Positions 1-9,519 of a DNA stretch of 64,000 bases are shown here, one piece after another. The notes under the pieces are model-generated. The model made no database searches. It saw only the letters and a program-made list of their open reading frames with translations, and had not been told where the DNA came from. Numbering within the stretch: the first letter of the stretch is position 1; the number at the start of each line of letters is the position of its first letter. The position numbers and the translations under genes are program-made. The DNA is taken from contig JAQBOM010000020.1 in the NCBI GenBank assembly GCA_028288025.1, positions 1 through 64,000 on the forward strand, written 5' to 3'. Source of the DNA: Mucilaginibacter sp. (lineage in GTDB: Bacteria > Bacteroidota > Bacteroidia > Sphingobacteriales > Sphingobacteriaceae).

Positions 1-113
1 TCCCATCAGAGCCTCCTTACGCTGTCTATTTATTCCAAATATTTCTTTAATTATTTTAATGCGTTTGCCCTGAGATTGGTCATCACCAACCATTTACTTC
101 TCACCAAATCAAC

Positions 114-121
114 TAACTTTG
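114..121 (+). promoter_or_regulatory. -7 box TAACTTTG directly before hemF
   Basis: TAACTTTG fits the Bacteroidota -7 consensus TAnnTTTG and ends 5 bases before the hemF ATG. There is no clear TTG at -33, only a T-rich stretch, so it is tentative. If used, transcription would begin at or very near the start codon. Confidence 0.35.
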
Positions 122-126
122 CGCTG

Positions 127-1041
127 ATGATTAGCAAAGAACAGATCGCTGCAGACTATAAACAAATTCAGGACGAAATATGCGCTGCGCTTGAGCAGCT
201 TGATGGCAAAGCCAGATTTGAAGAGGAATTGTGGGAACGCGAGGGGGGCGGGGGTGGCCGCACCCGGGTTATTCAAGATGGTGTTATATTTGAAAAGGGC
301 GGGGTTAATTTTTCTGCCGTACACGGCCAATTACCCGAAACAGTAAAAAATGCGCTGAAAATTGAGCAGGACGATTTTTTCGCAGCGGGTATCTCTATCG
401 TGATCCATCCCAATCACCCGATGGTGCCCATTATTCACATGAACATCCGGTATTTTGAAATGCCTTCGTCATTTATTCCCGGCCAGGAACCGGTGCGATG
501 GTTCGGCGGCGGTATCGACCTGACACCTCATTATATTATAGATGATGACGCCCGTTATTTTCATGGCTATTTAAAATCAGTTTGTGATCAATACAATGCT
601 GAATTCTACCATCGCTTTAAATTGTGGGCCGACGATTATTTTTTTATCAAACACCGTAATGAAACCCGTGGTATAGGCGGCATATTTTACGACCGTTTAA
701 CCGCGACTGAAGAATTAAACTGGGAAACGATCTTTGAATTTTCAAAAGCATTGGGCCGGTCATTTATCCCCGTTTACAGCGAGCTGGTACAGCGTAACCG
801 CGATAAAAAATATACAAATGAGCAACAGTTATGGCAGTACCAGCGCCGCAGCCGCTATGCCGAGTTTAACCTGGTATATGATGCCGGCACAAAATTCGGC
901 CTTGAAACCGGCGGCCGCATCGAATCAATACTAATGAGCCTGCCGCCAACGGCCAAATGGCTGTATAATTTCCAGCCCAAACCCGGCAGCGAAGAAGAGA
1001 AAACCTTATCTTTATTAAAAAAAGGAATCAACTGGGTATAA
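127..1041 (+). CDS. hemF: Oxygen-dependent coproporphyrinogen III oxidase
   Basis: HemF converts coproporphyrinogen III to protoporphyrinogen IX by two oxidative decarboxylations with O2, a late cytosolic step of haem synthesis. The 304-residue protein matches the family over its whole length: the glycine-rich GGGGGRTRV near residue 38, GVNFSAVHG, the RWFGGGIDLTPHY signature near residue 138, the KHRNETRGIGG segment and the C-terminal EFNLVYDAGTKFGLETGGR block. The frame is open back to base 76, but ATG 127 is the better start because the first aligned family residues begin there and a TAACTTTG box (114-121) lies just upstream. It needs oxygen, which fits an aerobic organism. No other haem gene is adjacent. 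Confidence 0.95.
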   Translation: MISKEQIAADYKQIQDEICAALEQLDGKARFEEELWEREGGGGGRTRVIQDGVIFEKGGVNFSAVHGQLPETVKNALKIEQDDFFAAGISIVIHPNHPMVPIIHMNIRYFEMPSSFIPGQEPVRWFGGGIDLTPHYIIDDDARYFHGYLKSVCDQYNAEFYHRFKLWADDYFFIKHRNETRGIGGIFYDRLTATEELNWETIFEFSKALGRSFIPVYSELVQRNRDKKYTNEQQLWQYQRRSRYAEFNLVYDAGTKFGLETGGRIESILMSLPPTAKWLYNFQPKPGSEEEKTLSLLKKGINWV

Positions 1042-1061
1042 ATATTAAACAATAAACCGTT

Positions 1062-1125
1062 TTGTCATTGCGAGGAGCCTTCTGCCGGCGGGCAGGGTGC
1101 GACGAAGCAATCTCGTAGCCATACA
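1062..1125. repeat. Intergenic REP-like repeat (CATTGCGAGG type)
   Basis: The spacer after hemF contains CATTGCGAGGAGC followed by GCGACGAAGCAATCTC, with a GC-rich insert (gccggcgggc). This is the common Bacteroidota intergenic repeat beginning CATTGCGAGG. The copy near 26085-26190 starts with the related CATTACGAGG. No function can be read from it. Confidence 0.55.
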
Positions 1126-1164
1126 TAACCGTTATGACTTATTGGAATGGAACCCAAACGTATT

Positions 1165-1557
1165 ATGAAACAGCTAACCATCATTTTTATCGCGATCACG
1201 CTATGCTCATTCACCGCCCCACCAAACCTTAAAGGCACATGGCAGTTTGTCGGCGGTATTTATAACGGAAAAAAGGAAGGCGCCACAGTTGACTATGCTT
1301 TACGCCGTAAATACAAAGCCGACCGCTATGAAGCATTCGCCATTGAAAAAGACGCAAAGCCCGAAAAATATGAAGCCGGGAATTACGTAATGGTAGGGGA
1401 CACCTGTATTGATACCGAGACTTTTTGCAGCCAGCCATCGAAGATCACCAATATACCTATTCATTATTTTTATACGCTGAGGAATGATACGCTAACCCTA
1501 AAAGGCACATTACCCACCGGAATGACTGTTGAAGAATATTGGAAGAGGGTGAAGTAA
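1165..1557 (+). CDS. Small exported protein, possibly lipocalin-like
   Basis: A 130-residue protein of unknown function. The N-terminus (MKQLTIIFIAITLCSFTAPP) is a typical Sec signal peptide. The mature part begins with NLKGTWQFVGG, the pattern that opens the first strand of many small lipocalin-like beta-barrel proteins of Bacteroidota, and ends with a second strand-like block (YTLRNDTLTLKGTLP) before EEYWKRVK. The open frame starts earlier, at 1147, but ATG 1165 puts the signal peptide at the true N-terminus. It stands alone between hemF and gyrA, so context says nothing about its job. The barrel assignment is inference. Confidence 0.7.
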   Translation: MKQLTIIFIAITLCSFTAPPNLKGTWQFVGGIYNGKKEGATVDYALRRKYKADRYEAFAIEKDAKPEKYEAGNYVMVGDTCIDTETFCSQPSKITNIPIHYFYTLRNDTLTLKGTLPTGMTVEEYWKRVK

Positions 1558-1579
1558 GTAGAAAAGTCGGAACTAAGAT

Positions 1580-1720
1580 TTATAAGATTAGAGGATTATT
1601 TGATTTTTTAGTTTCGTATTTTTACAAATCCGAAACGGCGAAGCCTTCTTGAACGCCTATGAAAACAAATAATCGTGAAAAATCGAACATCCGAAATTCG
1701 AAATATCCCCATATTTCTTG
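1580..1720. repeat. Intergenic repeat with GCGAAGCC...GAACGCC core
   Basis: The spacer before gyrA carries ACGGCGAAGCCTTCTTGAACGCC flanked by the short inverted pair gattatttg / caaataatc, then a run of cgaa words (aatcgaacatccgaaattcgaaat). A close relative lies in inverted orientation at 29620-29735, and a third, with clear terminal inverted repeats, at 40453-40533. They look like a dispersed non-coding element family. Confidence 0.5.
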
Positions 1721-1726
1721 CTAATA

Positions 1727-1761
1727 TTGACACAATAAAACCATTAATTTTTTTAACTTCG
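1727..1761 (+). promoter_or_regulatory. Candidate gyrA promoter
   Basis: TTG at 1727-1729 and TAACTTCG at 1754-1761 resemble the Bacteroidota -33/-7 pair, but the 24-base spacing is a few bases too long and the -7 box has one mismatch. The predicted transcript leader would be about 60 bases. Confidence 0.3.
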
Positions 1762-1827
1762 CAGGTCGTTTTAAAACCCTATTTTAACACACAGCTAACG
1801 AGAAGAATCTACAACACAAAATAAAAA

Positions 1828-4389
1828 ATGGCCGAAGAAACAGGAAACGGAAACATACCAGAAGACAGAATAATTTCGATAAATATTGATGAAGAAATGC
1901 GGTCAGCCTACATTGACTATTCAATGTCGGTTATCGTATCCCGGGCGCTGCCCGATGTCCGCGACGGTTTAAAGCCGGTACACAGGCGGGTATTATATGG
2001 TATGCTCGACCTGGGCTTAAATAACAGCAAACCTTACAAAAAATCGGCCCGTATAGTGGGAGAGGTGCTGGGTAAATATCACCCGCACGGTGATAAATCA
2101 GTTTACGATGCCATGGTACGTATGGCCCAGGAGTGGAGCCTTCGTTATCCTATGGTTGAAGGCCAGGGCAACTACGGGTCAATTGATGGTGACGAGCCTG
2201 CGGCTATGCGATATACAGAAGCAAGGCTGGAAAAGATTGCCGAAGAGATGCTTGCCGATATCAATAAAGACACCATTGATTACCAGCTCAACTTTGACGA
2301 CTCGTTACAGGAGCCTACCGTTTTACCTGCAAAGTTTCCAAACTTACTGGTAAATGGTGCATCGGGTATCGCTGTGGGTATGGCCACCAATATGGCACCG
2401 CACAACTTAACTGAGGTTATTAATGCCACGTTAGCGTTGATCGATAATCGCCAGATAGAAGTAACCGAGCTGATGAAGTACATCAAAGGCCCGGATTTCC
2501 CGACAGGCGGCATCATTTACGGCTTTGAAGGCGCGAGAGAAGCCTTTGAAACCGGCAGGGGCCGCATAGTGATCAGATCGAGGGCCGAAATTGAAACGTA
2601 TAATAACGACCGCGAGCGCATCATAGTTACGGAGGTGCCTTATCAAATTAATAAGGCGCTGATGATTGAGCGCACCGCCGAACTGGTAAACGATAAAAAG
2701 CTGGAAGGCATTTCTGCTATCCGCGATGAATCGAACAGGGAAGGTATACGGGTGGTTTATGAAATAAAACGGGATGCGAATGCGGCCATCGTACTGAATA
2801 ATTTATACAAGTATACCGCGCTGCAAACCTCGTTCAGCATAAATAATATTGCGTTGGTGCATGGCAGGCCCATGCTGCTTAATTTGAGGGACCTGATCCA
2901 TCATTTTGTTGAGCACAGGCACGAAGTTGTTGTCCGCCGTACCAAATTTGAGCTTGCCGAAGCGCAAAAACGCGCGCATATATTAGAAGGCTTACTGATC
3001 GCTTTAGATCATCTTGATGAAGTGATCAGGTTGATCCGTGCTTCAAATACACCGGACGACGCGCGCGAAGGCTTAATAACCCAGTTTGGCTTAACCGATA
3101 TCCAGGCACGCGCTATCCTGGATATGACCTTAAGAAGGTTAACGGGTCTGGAACGGGATAAGATCAAAGAGGAATACGCCGGATTAATGAAGCTGATCGA
3201 GTATTTAAACTCTATCCTGGATGATGAAGGTTTGCGTATGCAGATCATCAAGGACGAACTGATCGAGATCAGGGAGAAATATGGCGATGAGCGTAAAACC
3301 GAAATGGTGCATTCATCTGCAGAAATGCAGACCGAAGACTTCATCGAAGATGAGGACGTAGTAATCACCATTTCGCGCGAAGGCTATATCAAACGTACGC
3401 CGTTAACCGAATACCGCAGGCAGGGCAGGGGTGGAAAAGGATCATTGGGCAGTAATAGCCGCGATGCCGATTTTATCGAGCATCTGCTTATAGCCTCAAA
3501 CCACAATTATATGCTCTTCTTCACCGAATCGGGGCAATGTTTCTGGCTCAGGGTATTTGAAATTCCTGAAGGATCACGGACTTCGAAGGGGCGCGCCATC
3601 CAAAATATTATCAATATCCCGAAAGAGGAAAATATTAAGGCATATATTAAGCTGATCAGCCTGAAGGACAAGGAATACCTCGAGAATAACTTTATTATTA
3701 TGTGTACCCGCAAAGGTACCATCAAAAAAACCTCGCTCGAGGCTTACTCACGTCCGCGGGCAAATGGTATCAACGCCATCAATATCAACGACGGCGATTC
3801 GCTGCTTGAGGCAAACCTGACAAGCGGCACCAGCGAAATTGTAATGGCCTTAAAATCAGGCCGTGCCATTCGCTTTAACGAGTCGAAAGTGCGCCCGATG
3901 GGACGTACAGCAACCGGCGTTCGGGGTATAACGCTTGATGATGACCAGGACGAAGTAGTTGGTATGATCAGCATCGACAACCCAGAAACCACCGTACTGG
4001 TAGTTTCTGAAAAAGGTTATGGCAAGCGTACCGATATTGACGATTACAGGGTAACCAACAGGGGAGGGAAAGGTGTAAAAACCCTGAACGTTACCGATAA
4101 AACAGGCAAACTTGTTGCCATAAAAGGTGTTACTGATAAAGAAGACCTGATGATCATCAATAAATCGGGTATTATAATCAGGATTGCTATAAGTGAACTG
4201 CGCACAATGGGCAGGGCCACACAGGGAGTACGACTGATCACATTAAAGGAAAACGACGAGATTGCTTCGGTTGCCAAAATTGAGCATGATGACGAGGACG
4301 ATCTGGAATTAGATGAAAATACCGAAAAAGGTGCAGAACCAGCTGAAGGCGAAGAGCCGGCAGAGGGTGACGACCAACCAAATGAATAA
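1828..4389 (+). CDS. gyrA: DNA gyrase subunit A
   Basis: The breakage-reunion subunit of DNA gyrase, which with GyrB introduces negative supercoils. The 853 residues show the winged-helix/tower core, active-site Tyr129 in [10 protein letters not shown], the PHG-D quinolone region at residues 85-94, the coiled-coil gate near 370-480, and six-bladed C-terminal propeller repeats with a GyrA-box form ([10 protein letters not shown]) near residue 535. The tail after about 815 is very acidic ([12 protein letters not shown] and Glu/Pro repeats), as in other gyrase A tails. At the position of E. coli Ser83 this protein has Lys90 ([10 protein letters not shown]), while the acidic residue equivalent to Asp87 is kept as Asp94. 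Two TPR genes follow 6 bases downstream and may be co-transcribed. Confidence 0.97.
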   Translation: MAEETGNGNIPEDRIISINIDEEMRSAYIDYSMSVIVSRALPDVRDGLKPVHRRVLYGMLDLGLNNSKPYKKSARIVGEVLGKYHPHGDKSVYDAMVRMAQEWSLRYPMVEGQGNYGSIDGDEPAAMRYTEARLEKIAEEMLADINKDTIDYQLNFDDSLQEPTVLPAKFPNLLVNGASGIAVGMATNMAPHNLTEVINATLALIDNRQIEVTELMKYIKGPDFPTGGIIYGFEGAREAFETGRGRIVIRSRAEIETYNNDRERIIVTEVPYQINKALMIERTAELVNDKKLEGISAIRDESNREGIRVVYEIKRDANAAIVLNNLYKYTALQTSFSINNIALVHGRPMLLNLRDLIHHFVEHRHEVVVRRTKFELAEAQKRAHILEGLLIALDHLDEVIRLIRASNTPDDAREGLITQFGLTDIQARAILDMTLRRLTGLERDKIKEEYAGLMKLIEYLNSILDDEGLRMQIIKDELIEIREKYGDERKTEMVHSSAEMQTEDFIEDEDVVITISREGYIKRTPLTEYRRQGRGGKGSLGSNSRDADFIEHLLIASNHNYMLFFTESGQCFWLRVFEIPEGSRTSKGRAIQNIINIPKEENIKAYIKLISLKDKEYLENNFIIMCTRKGTIKKTSLEAYSRPRANGINAININDGDSLLEANLTSGTSEIVMALKSGRAIRFNESKVRPMGRTATGVRGITLDDDQDEVVGMISIDNPETTVLVVSEKGYGKRTDIDDYRVTNRGGKGVKTLNVTDKTGKLVAIKGVTDKEDLMIINKSGIIIRIAISELRTMGRATQGVRLITLKENDEIASVAKIEHDDEDDLELDENTEKGAEPAEGEEPAEGDDQPNE

Positions 4390-4395
4390 ATAATA

Positions 4396-5514
4396 ATGCA
4401 GGGCCGTAAAATTAATTTACTGGTTTTAATAGCGTTGTTCACTGCCTCATCAGCCTTTTGCCAAACAGAAGTGTTAAAGAGCGTGGTGAACAACCTTGCA
4501 TTTTATAAACAAAAAAAGGATTTAAGATATCTGGCCGGTGCCAGGAAATCTGTGGATAGCCTGATCACTACGCACGCCGATTCATCCAACCTCTCCAAAC
4601 TCGTATATCGGGCCATTGTTAATTCCAGCATCCTGTATATCGATTCATTAAATAAATTGAATCAGTCTCCGGCATTCTTTAGTCAAACGGTAGAATTGGT
4701 TGATAAACTGGCTGCAAACAAGAGGATTTACAGGTATCAACCAGAAATGGATTATGTAAAACATTGCCTGGCTAATGTTTATATACGCAAAGCGTTTGGG
4801 TATATGAGAAATTCCGACTTTAATAACGCATTGCAATTATTCACTGAGGCCCAAAGGTTTGCGCCATCATTTAAACCGTTAAACGCTTATATCGCTTACT
4901 CGGATAACAAACTTGGTAATTTACACGAGGCGGCGAAATACTATACCCGGTTAATAGGTAACGATAGCGCAAGAACCGAACACATTGAGGCTGCATCGAA
5001 TACTTACCAGGCAATAGGAGACACCACTGCTGCCCTTGAAATTATAAAAAAGGCCAGGAGGTCATTACCTGCCGACAGGTCTTTATTACTGGATGAAGCC
5101 AATATCTATAATAATAAAAAAAACTACCATGCGTTAGCGCCGTTATTGCCGGCATTACTTGATATGAACAGCAATAATGCTGATGTGGCGTTTGTAGCAG
5201 CAAATTGTTACGATCATTTAAATCAATACGATAAAGCGGAATCTTTATATTTGCGCGCTATAGAATTGAATAATTCAGCATATGATCCTATATTTAACCT
5301 CGGTTTGTTGTATTTAAAACAAGCTGAGATCAAAAAGGAGAAGGATAGTACGCAAAATATTGCCCGTTCGATGCAGTGGCTTGAGAAGGCAAATGAAATA
5401 TCGCCAAATGATGTTAAATGCCTGCACGTATTGCAATTAGTTTACATGAAAATCGGCAACCGGGATCGGGCCGACCAGGTAAATAATAAATTAAAGGAGT
5501 TAAACAATCAATAA
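4396..5514 (+). CDS. Exported tetratricopeptide-repeat protein
   Basis: A 372-residue TPR protein of unknown partner. A signal peptide (LLVLIALFTASSAFCQ, residues 8-23) predicts export. From about residue 130 there are successive helix pairs with TPR spacing, such as NALQLFTEAQRFAPSF, HEAAKYYTRLIGND, KAESLYLRAIELNNSAYDPIFNLGLLYL and the last at 325-365. It begins 6 bases after gyrA and ends 6 bases before a second TPR gene, so the two are almost certainly one unit and may act together as a periplasmic scaffold. Recognition of the fold is secure; the role is not known. Confidence 0.85.
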   Translation: MQGRKINLLVLIALFTASSAFCQTEVLKSVVNNLAFYKQKKDLRYLAGARKSVDSLITTHADSSNLSKLVYRAIVNSSILYIDSLNKLNQSPAFFSQTVELVDKLAANKRIYRYQPEMDYVKHCLANVYIRKAFGYMRNSDFNNALQLFTEAQRFAPSFKPLNAYIAYSDNKLGNLHEAAKYYTRLIGNDSARTEHIEAASNTYQAIGDTTAALEIIKKARRSLPADRSLLLDEANIYNNKKNYHALAPLLPALLDMNSNNADVAFVAANCYDHLNQYDKAESLYLRAIELNNSAYDPIFNLGLLYLKQAEIKKEKDSTQNIARSMQWLEKANEISPNDVKCLHVLQLVYMKIGNRDRADQVNNKLKELNNQ

Positions 5515-5520
5515 TAAATC

Positions 5521-6801
5521 ATGAAAATTAAATTTTTGATGGCTGGCCTGGTAGGCCTGGTTTCAACAGCAGCGCTTGCACAGAAGAGTGAATTAAGTAA
5601 CGCACAAACCGAATATGAAAGCTATTCGGTGACAAGTGCAAGTGCCCAAAAAATTCCGATGTTAAAAGCAAAAGCAAAAACAAATCTTACTAACGCAAAA
5701 ACCTCCATTGATAAAGCTTCGGCGAATGCTAAAACCGCAACCATGCCGCTTACGTATGCAGTAAAGGCAGCCATATATGGCGCATTGGCTGAAGAAGATT
5801 CTGTTGAAACTACTTCGGCAGTGAATTACAATACCGCTTCAGAGGCCCTGAAGCAAGCAAAACTAGCCGATACAAAAAACGAAAACGCCAAATTATTAAA
5901 CGAAGCTACGATAAGGTTGGAGCGTTACCAGTTAAATAAGGGGGTGAACGAGTATCAAAATAAAAAATACGTAAACGCGTATAAATCATTCGATAATTAC
6001 CGTGCGCTTTCACCGGAGGATACCACCGCGATATTCTATACCGCACTGGCGGCAACAAACGCGGGCAGTGTCGATCCGAAATATTACCAGTATGCCATTA
6101 GCAACTATAACAAGCTGGTGACTACTAAGTATTCAAAAAACCCGCAGGCTTATCTGGATATGTCAGCAATATACTTACATGTGAAAGATACTGTTGGCGC
6201 GTTGAAAGCAGTTAACGAAGGGGTTATCAAATATCCGAAAGATTCGGAGCTGCGTAAAAGACAGATCGAGATCGCTTTGCAAACCGGCAAGCAGAATGAT
6301 ATCATAAGCTCTGTTGAGACCGCCATTGCAAATGATCCTAAAAATAAAACACTGTATTACTATTCCGGGTTAACCTATTCGCAGATCGCTGATGCTGATT
6401 TTGCTAATTTGGGAAAAATAAAGGACCCAGCCGCTAAAGCCGCAATGCGTCAAAAAGTACTCGATAACTATGTTAAGGCAGCCGAGATGTATAAAAAAGG
6501 GCTTGAGATCGATCCGAATTATTTCGAGGCTAATTTAAACCTTGGTTATGTATTAATGCGGCCGGCGATTGACACCTACAATGCCGCAAATAGTTTACCG
6601 GCTAACAAACAAAAAGAATACGAGCAGCAAATAGCAAAAGCAGGTGCGCAATTTGATATCGCCAAACCGTACTTATTAAAGGCTGTTGAATTAAATCCAA
6701 AATCCATTGATGCGTTAACCAACATGATGAATTACTACAGGGGTAAAAAAGATAACGCCAACGCGGCAAAAATGAAGGCACAGATTGATGCGTTAAAATA
6801 G
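5521..6801 (+). CDS. Exported tetratricopeptide-repeat protein
   Basis: A 426-residue protein with a signal peptide (MKIKFLMAGLVGLVSTAALAQ) and TPR helix pairs from about residue 135: AYKSFDNYRALSPED, SNYNKLVTTKY, ALKAVNEGVIKYPKD, AEMYKKGLEIDPNYFEANLNLGYVL and KPYLLKAVELNPKSIDALTNMMNYY. The N-terminal 120 residues are Ala/Lys/Thr-rich and look helical. It follows the other TPR gene by 6 bases and is closed by a strong hairpin terminator at 6815-6843, so it ends the gyrA transcription unit. Substrate or partner unknown. Confidence 0.85.
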   Translation: MKIKFLMAGLVGLVSTAALAQKSELSNAQTEYESYSVTSASAQKIPMLKAKAKTNLTNAKTSIDKASANAKTATMPLTYAVKAAIYGALAEEDSVETTSAVNYNTASEALKQAKLADTKNENAKLLNEATIRLERYQLNKGVNEYQNKKYVNAYKSFDNYRALSPEDTTAIFYTALAATNAGSVDPKYYQYAISNYNKLVTTKYSKNPQAYLDMSAIYLHVKDTVGALKAVNEGVIKYPKDSELRKRQIEIALQTGKQNDIISSVETAIANDPKNKTLYYYSGLTYSQIADADFANLGKIKDPAAKAAMRQKVLDNYVKAAEMYKKGLEIDPNYFEANLNLGYVLMRPAIDTYNAANSLPANKQKEYEQQIAKAGAQFDIAKPYLLKAVELNPKSIDALTNMMNYYRGKKDNANAAKMKAQIDALK

Positions 6802-6814
6802 ATTGATATTTTAA

Positions 6815-6843
6815 ATAGGGGAACTTCAAATAGGTTCCCCTAT
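6815..6843 (+). terminator. Hairpin terminator after the gyrA-TPR unit
   Basis: Perfect 9-bp stem taggggaac / gttccccta with a 9-base loop, 15 bases after the TPR stop codon. The following tract is A/T-rich (tataaatttg) rather than a pure T run. Confidence 0.6.
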
Positions 6844-6942
6844 AAATTTGATATATTAGTTAACATAACATTAATTATGAGAAAAATATAATGATTGATA
6901 TTTAAGGGAGTGTCAACCCCGTCACATCTTTTATTCTAATAA

Positions 6943-6973
6943 TTGATGCAAAGTGAAAACATTCATACACTTG
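6943..6973 (+). promoter_or_regulatory. Candidate promoter of the SDR gene
   Basis: TTG (6943-6945), 20 bases, TACACTTG (6966-6973; one mismatch to TAnnTTTG). Start codon follows 22 bases later, giving a leader of roughly 15 bases. Confidence 0.45.
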
Positions 6974-6995
6974 TTTTTTTTAAGGAAAACAATCC

Positions 6996-7790
6996 ATGGA
7001 TCTCAGAATAGAAAACAAAATAGCGTTGGTTACCGGTTCAACGGCCGGTATCGGTTTTGCAATAGCAAAAGCATTGGCAAATGAAGGCGTCGCAGTAATT
7101 ATAAACGGCCGTAGCGACGACCGGGTAAACCTGGCCGTCGAAAAAATAAAAAAAGAAACCGGCAACGTAAATGTTAAAGGAATAGCGGCTGATTTTGCCG
7201 ATAAAAAACAAATTGAGTTTTTAATAGACCAGTTGCCCGAAATAGATATACTGGTTAATAATGTAGGTATTTTCGAACCTAAACAATTTAGCAATATACC
7301 TGATGAGGACTGGTTTAAATTTTTTGAAGTGAATGTGATGAGCGGTATCAGGCTGTCAAGGGCTTACTTTGACAAAATGATACAAAAAAATTGGGGCCGT
7401 ATTATATTTATTTCAAGTGAGTCAGCTATACAAATACCCGAAGAAATGATTCACTATGGGATGACCAAAACCGCGCAAATAGCCGTTTCCCGTGGTTTGG
7501 CCGAATTAACCAAAGGTACCGGCGTTACAGTAAACACCGTATTGCCCGGGCCGACGTTATCCGAAGGTGTTGGCGTTTTTTTGAACGATCTGGCCACAGC
7601 GGGAAATAAAACCGTTGAAGAAATTGAAAAGGACTTCTTCAAAAACATGAGGCCTACCTCTATCCTGCAGCGCTTTATTGAGCCCGATGAGGTGGCCGGT
7701 TTGGTTGCCTATATAGCAAGCAACCTGTCGATAGCAACCAACGGCGCATTGTTACGTGCTGACGGCGGAGTTGTCAAAAGTGCTTTTTAA
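6996..7790 (+). CDS. Short-chain dehydrogenase/reductase
   Basis: A classical SDR oxidoreductase of 264 residues. The NAD(P)-binding motif TGSTAGIGFA is at residues 14-23, the NNVG motif near 88, the catalytic Ser in IFISSES near 140 and the YxxxK pair in HYGMTKTA near 153. The C-terminus (GALLRADGGVVKSAF) is the usual SDR ending. The residue after the first Gly-rich beta-strand is a basic NGRSDDR stretch, which favours NADP(H). It stands alone behind its own promoter, and its substrate cannot be told from sequence. Confidence 0.9.
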   Translation: MDLRIENKIALVTGSTAGIGFAIAKALANEGVAVIINGRSDDRVNLAVEKIKKETGNVNVKGIAADFADKKQIEFLIDQLPEIDILVNNVGIFEPKQFSNIPDEDWFKFFEVNVMSGIRLSRAYFDKMIQKNWGRIIFISSESAIQIPEEMIHYGMTKTAQIAVSRGLAELTKGTGVTVNTVLPGPTLSEGVGVFLNDLATAGNKTVEEIEKDFFKNMRPTSILQRFIEPDEVAGLVAYIASNLSIATNGALLRADGGVVKSAF

Positions 7791-7893
7791 ATGTGACGGG
7801 TAAACTTAAGACTTCATATTTTATGTTAATGTATGTTAACAATTTATAGCAGTGCCGCTGTAAGAGGTTACTTTTAGTTATAAATTAAAAAAT

Positions 7894-9519
7894 ATGAAAA
7901 AAACAAAAATGACCCGGTTACCTATTGCTGTATTCATCCTCATTACTCTAGCACTCCTGGGAATAATCATATTTCAAACTTACTGGACTGTTAATGCCTA
8001 CCGAATTAATAAGGAAAAATTTGATGCCAACGTCAATATTGCCACGCAAAAAGCGATGGACGATTGTAAAAGAGATTATTTTGATTCTATCCGCCGGGTT
8101 TTAACGAAGCGCCTCGCCCCTCCCGAGACAATCATTAAAATTGATACGCTTCACGACCAGGACATCACCAATGCTGTATTGATCATTCACATATCGGATA
8201 AGTACTCCGGCTCAATGTCCCCCTTCAATACGACAGCATCTAGGTTCAATTTTTATAAAAAGAAGCTCAGTTATAACGCCACACCCTCCGCTGTCTTAAC
8301 GGAGATGTCGTTTTATGAACCGGCCTTAATGAATAGCTTTACTGTGTTATTGGGAATGTACGATATTCAGCAACATTCTGCTCAACTGATGGAATTTGTA
8401 AAAGCACACCCCAATGCATCCGGCGATGCTATGCGCAAATTCACCCATTCGCTCCCAAACAGCATTTACGAACTTCCACCCAATTATGAAGCTGCAGCCT
8501 CTCATAAAGTTTGGTGGTATCTAAAACGCGAACTTGATAAAATGCATATATATTCTCCATTTGGGGTGTTTGCTTCTAAACAAAACTTGCCCCGTTTTAA
8601 ATCAAATATACACTATACTGCAACCGCCGTGTATCCTTACAAATACCAGGGCTTTACGCTATTTAATATAAGTGGTCCGGTTATTTATGTTGGTGCGGTT
8701 TTTCATAAACCGCAATATGCGATCATTAAAAACATGCTGTTCTCATTGGTGCTGTCAATCTTGCTCATATTATTCACCATTTATTGTTTCTACTATGTTG
8801 CGCGGACAATTATAGACCAAAAAAAACTCGCCGACCTGAAGGATGACTTTATCAATAATATGACCCATGAATTAAAAACACCAATAGCAACCATGACAGT
8901 TGCAATCGAAGGGCTGCAAAAGTTTAACGTGTTGAGGGATCCCGAAAAAACGCAGCGTTACTTGCAAACATCCAGGAATGAATTATCGCGACTGAACGAC
9001 CTGGTAACCAGGGTGCTGGACATTGCTGCTTTTGAAAACAGAGAAATTAACCTTGATAAAGAAAATGTCAATATTAATGATTTAGTGGCCGACGTGATCC
9101 AATCCGAAAAGTCAAAAACAAGCAAGACTGCCGATATAGCCTTTATTAATAAAGATGAAGTTGAACTGATTTACGCGGACCGGCTGCATTTCAGAAATGT
9201 ATTGATAAACATAGTTGATAATGCAATTAAATACTCCGACGAACCTGTTGATATTGTTATTAACTGCTATAAAAATACTGGTCTTTTGGTGTTTTCGGTT
9301 AAGGATAACGGCATTGGCATTCCGTCTGACCATATTGGTCAGATATTCGACAAATTTCATAGGGTGCCAACCGGGAATATACATTCGGTTAAGGGAACCG
9401 GACTGGGATTAAGCTATGTAAAGTATATTGTAGAGGCGCATGGCGGCAGCATCACAGTTAAAAGCGAAATAAATAAAGGCAGTGAATTTATTGTTTCCAT
9501 ACCTTTAACTGATGGATAA
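7894..9519 (+). CDS. Membrane sensor histidine kinase
   Basis: Two-component sensor of 541 residues. TM1 is at about 10-30 and TM2 at about 281-302, enclosing a 250-residue periplasmic domain with no recognised fold. The cytoplasmic part has HisKA with the phospho-acceptor His325 (MTHELKTP), then N-box (NVLINIVDNAIKYS), G1 (DNGIGIP), F and G2 (GTGLGLSYVKYIV) boxes of the ATPase. The last 8 bases overlap the next gene, an OmpR-type regulator, so the two form a cognate pair. The signal sensed is unknown. Confidence 0.92.
   Translation: MKKTKMTRLPIAVFILITLALLGIIIFQTYWTVNAYRINKEKFDANVNIATQKAMDDCKRDYFDSIRRVLTKRLAPPETIIKIDTLHDQDITNAVLIIHISDKYSGSMSPFNTTASRFNFYKKKLSYNATPSAVLTEMSFYEPALMNSFTVLLGMYDIQQHSAQLMEFVKAHPNASGDAMRKFTHSLPNSIYELPPNYEAAASHKVWWYLKRELDKMHIYSPFGVFASKQNLPRFKSNIHYTATAVYPYKYQGFTLFNISGPVIYVGAVFHKPQYAIIKNMLFSLVLSILLILFTIYCFYYVARTIIDQKKLADLKDDFINNMTHELKTPIATMTVAIEGLQKFNVLRDPEKTQRYLQTSRNELSRLNDLVTRVLDIAAFENREINLDKENVNINDLVADVIQSEKSKTSKTADIAFINKDEVELIYADRLHFRNVLINIVDNAIKYSDEPVDIVINCYKNTGLLVFSVKDNGIGIPSDHIGQIFDKFHRVPTGNIHSVKGTGLGLSYVKYIVEAHGGSITVKSEINKGSEFIVSIPLTDG

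Noticed and set aside
4044..4493. 149-codon minus-strand frame across the gyrA 3' end
   Set aside because: Serine-rich shadow of the acidic GyrA tail.
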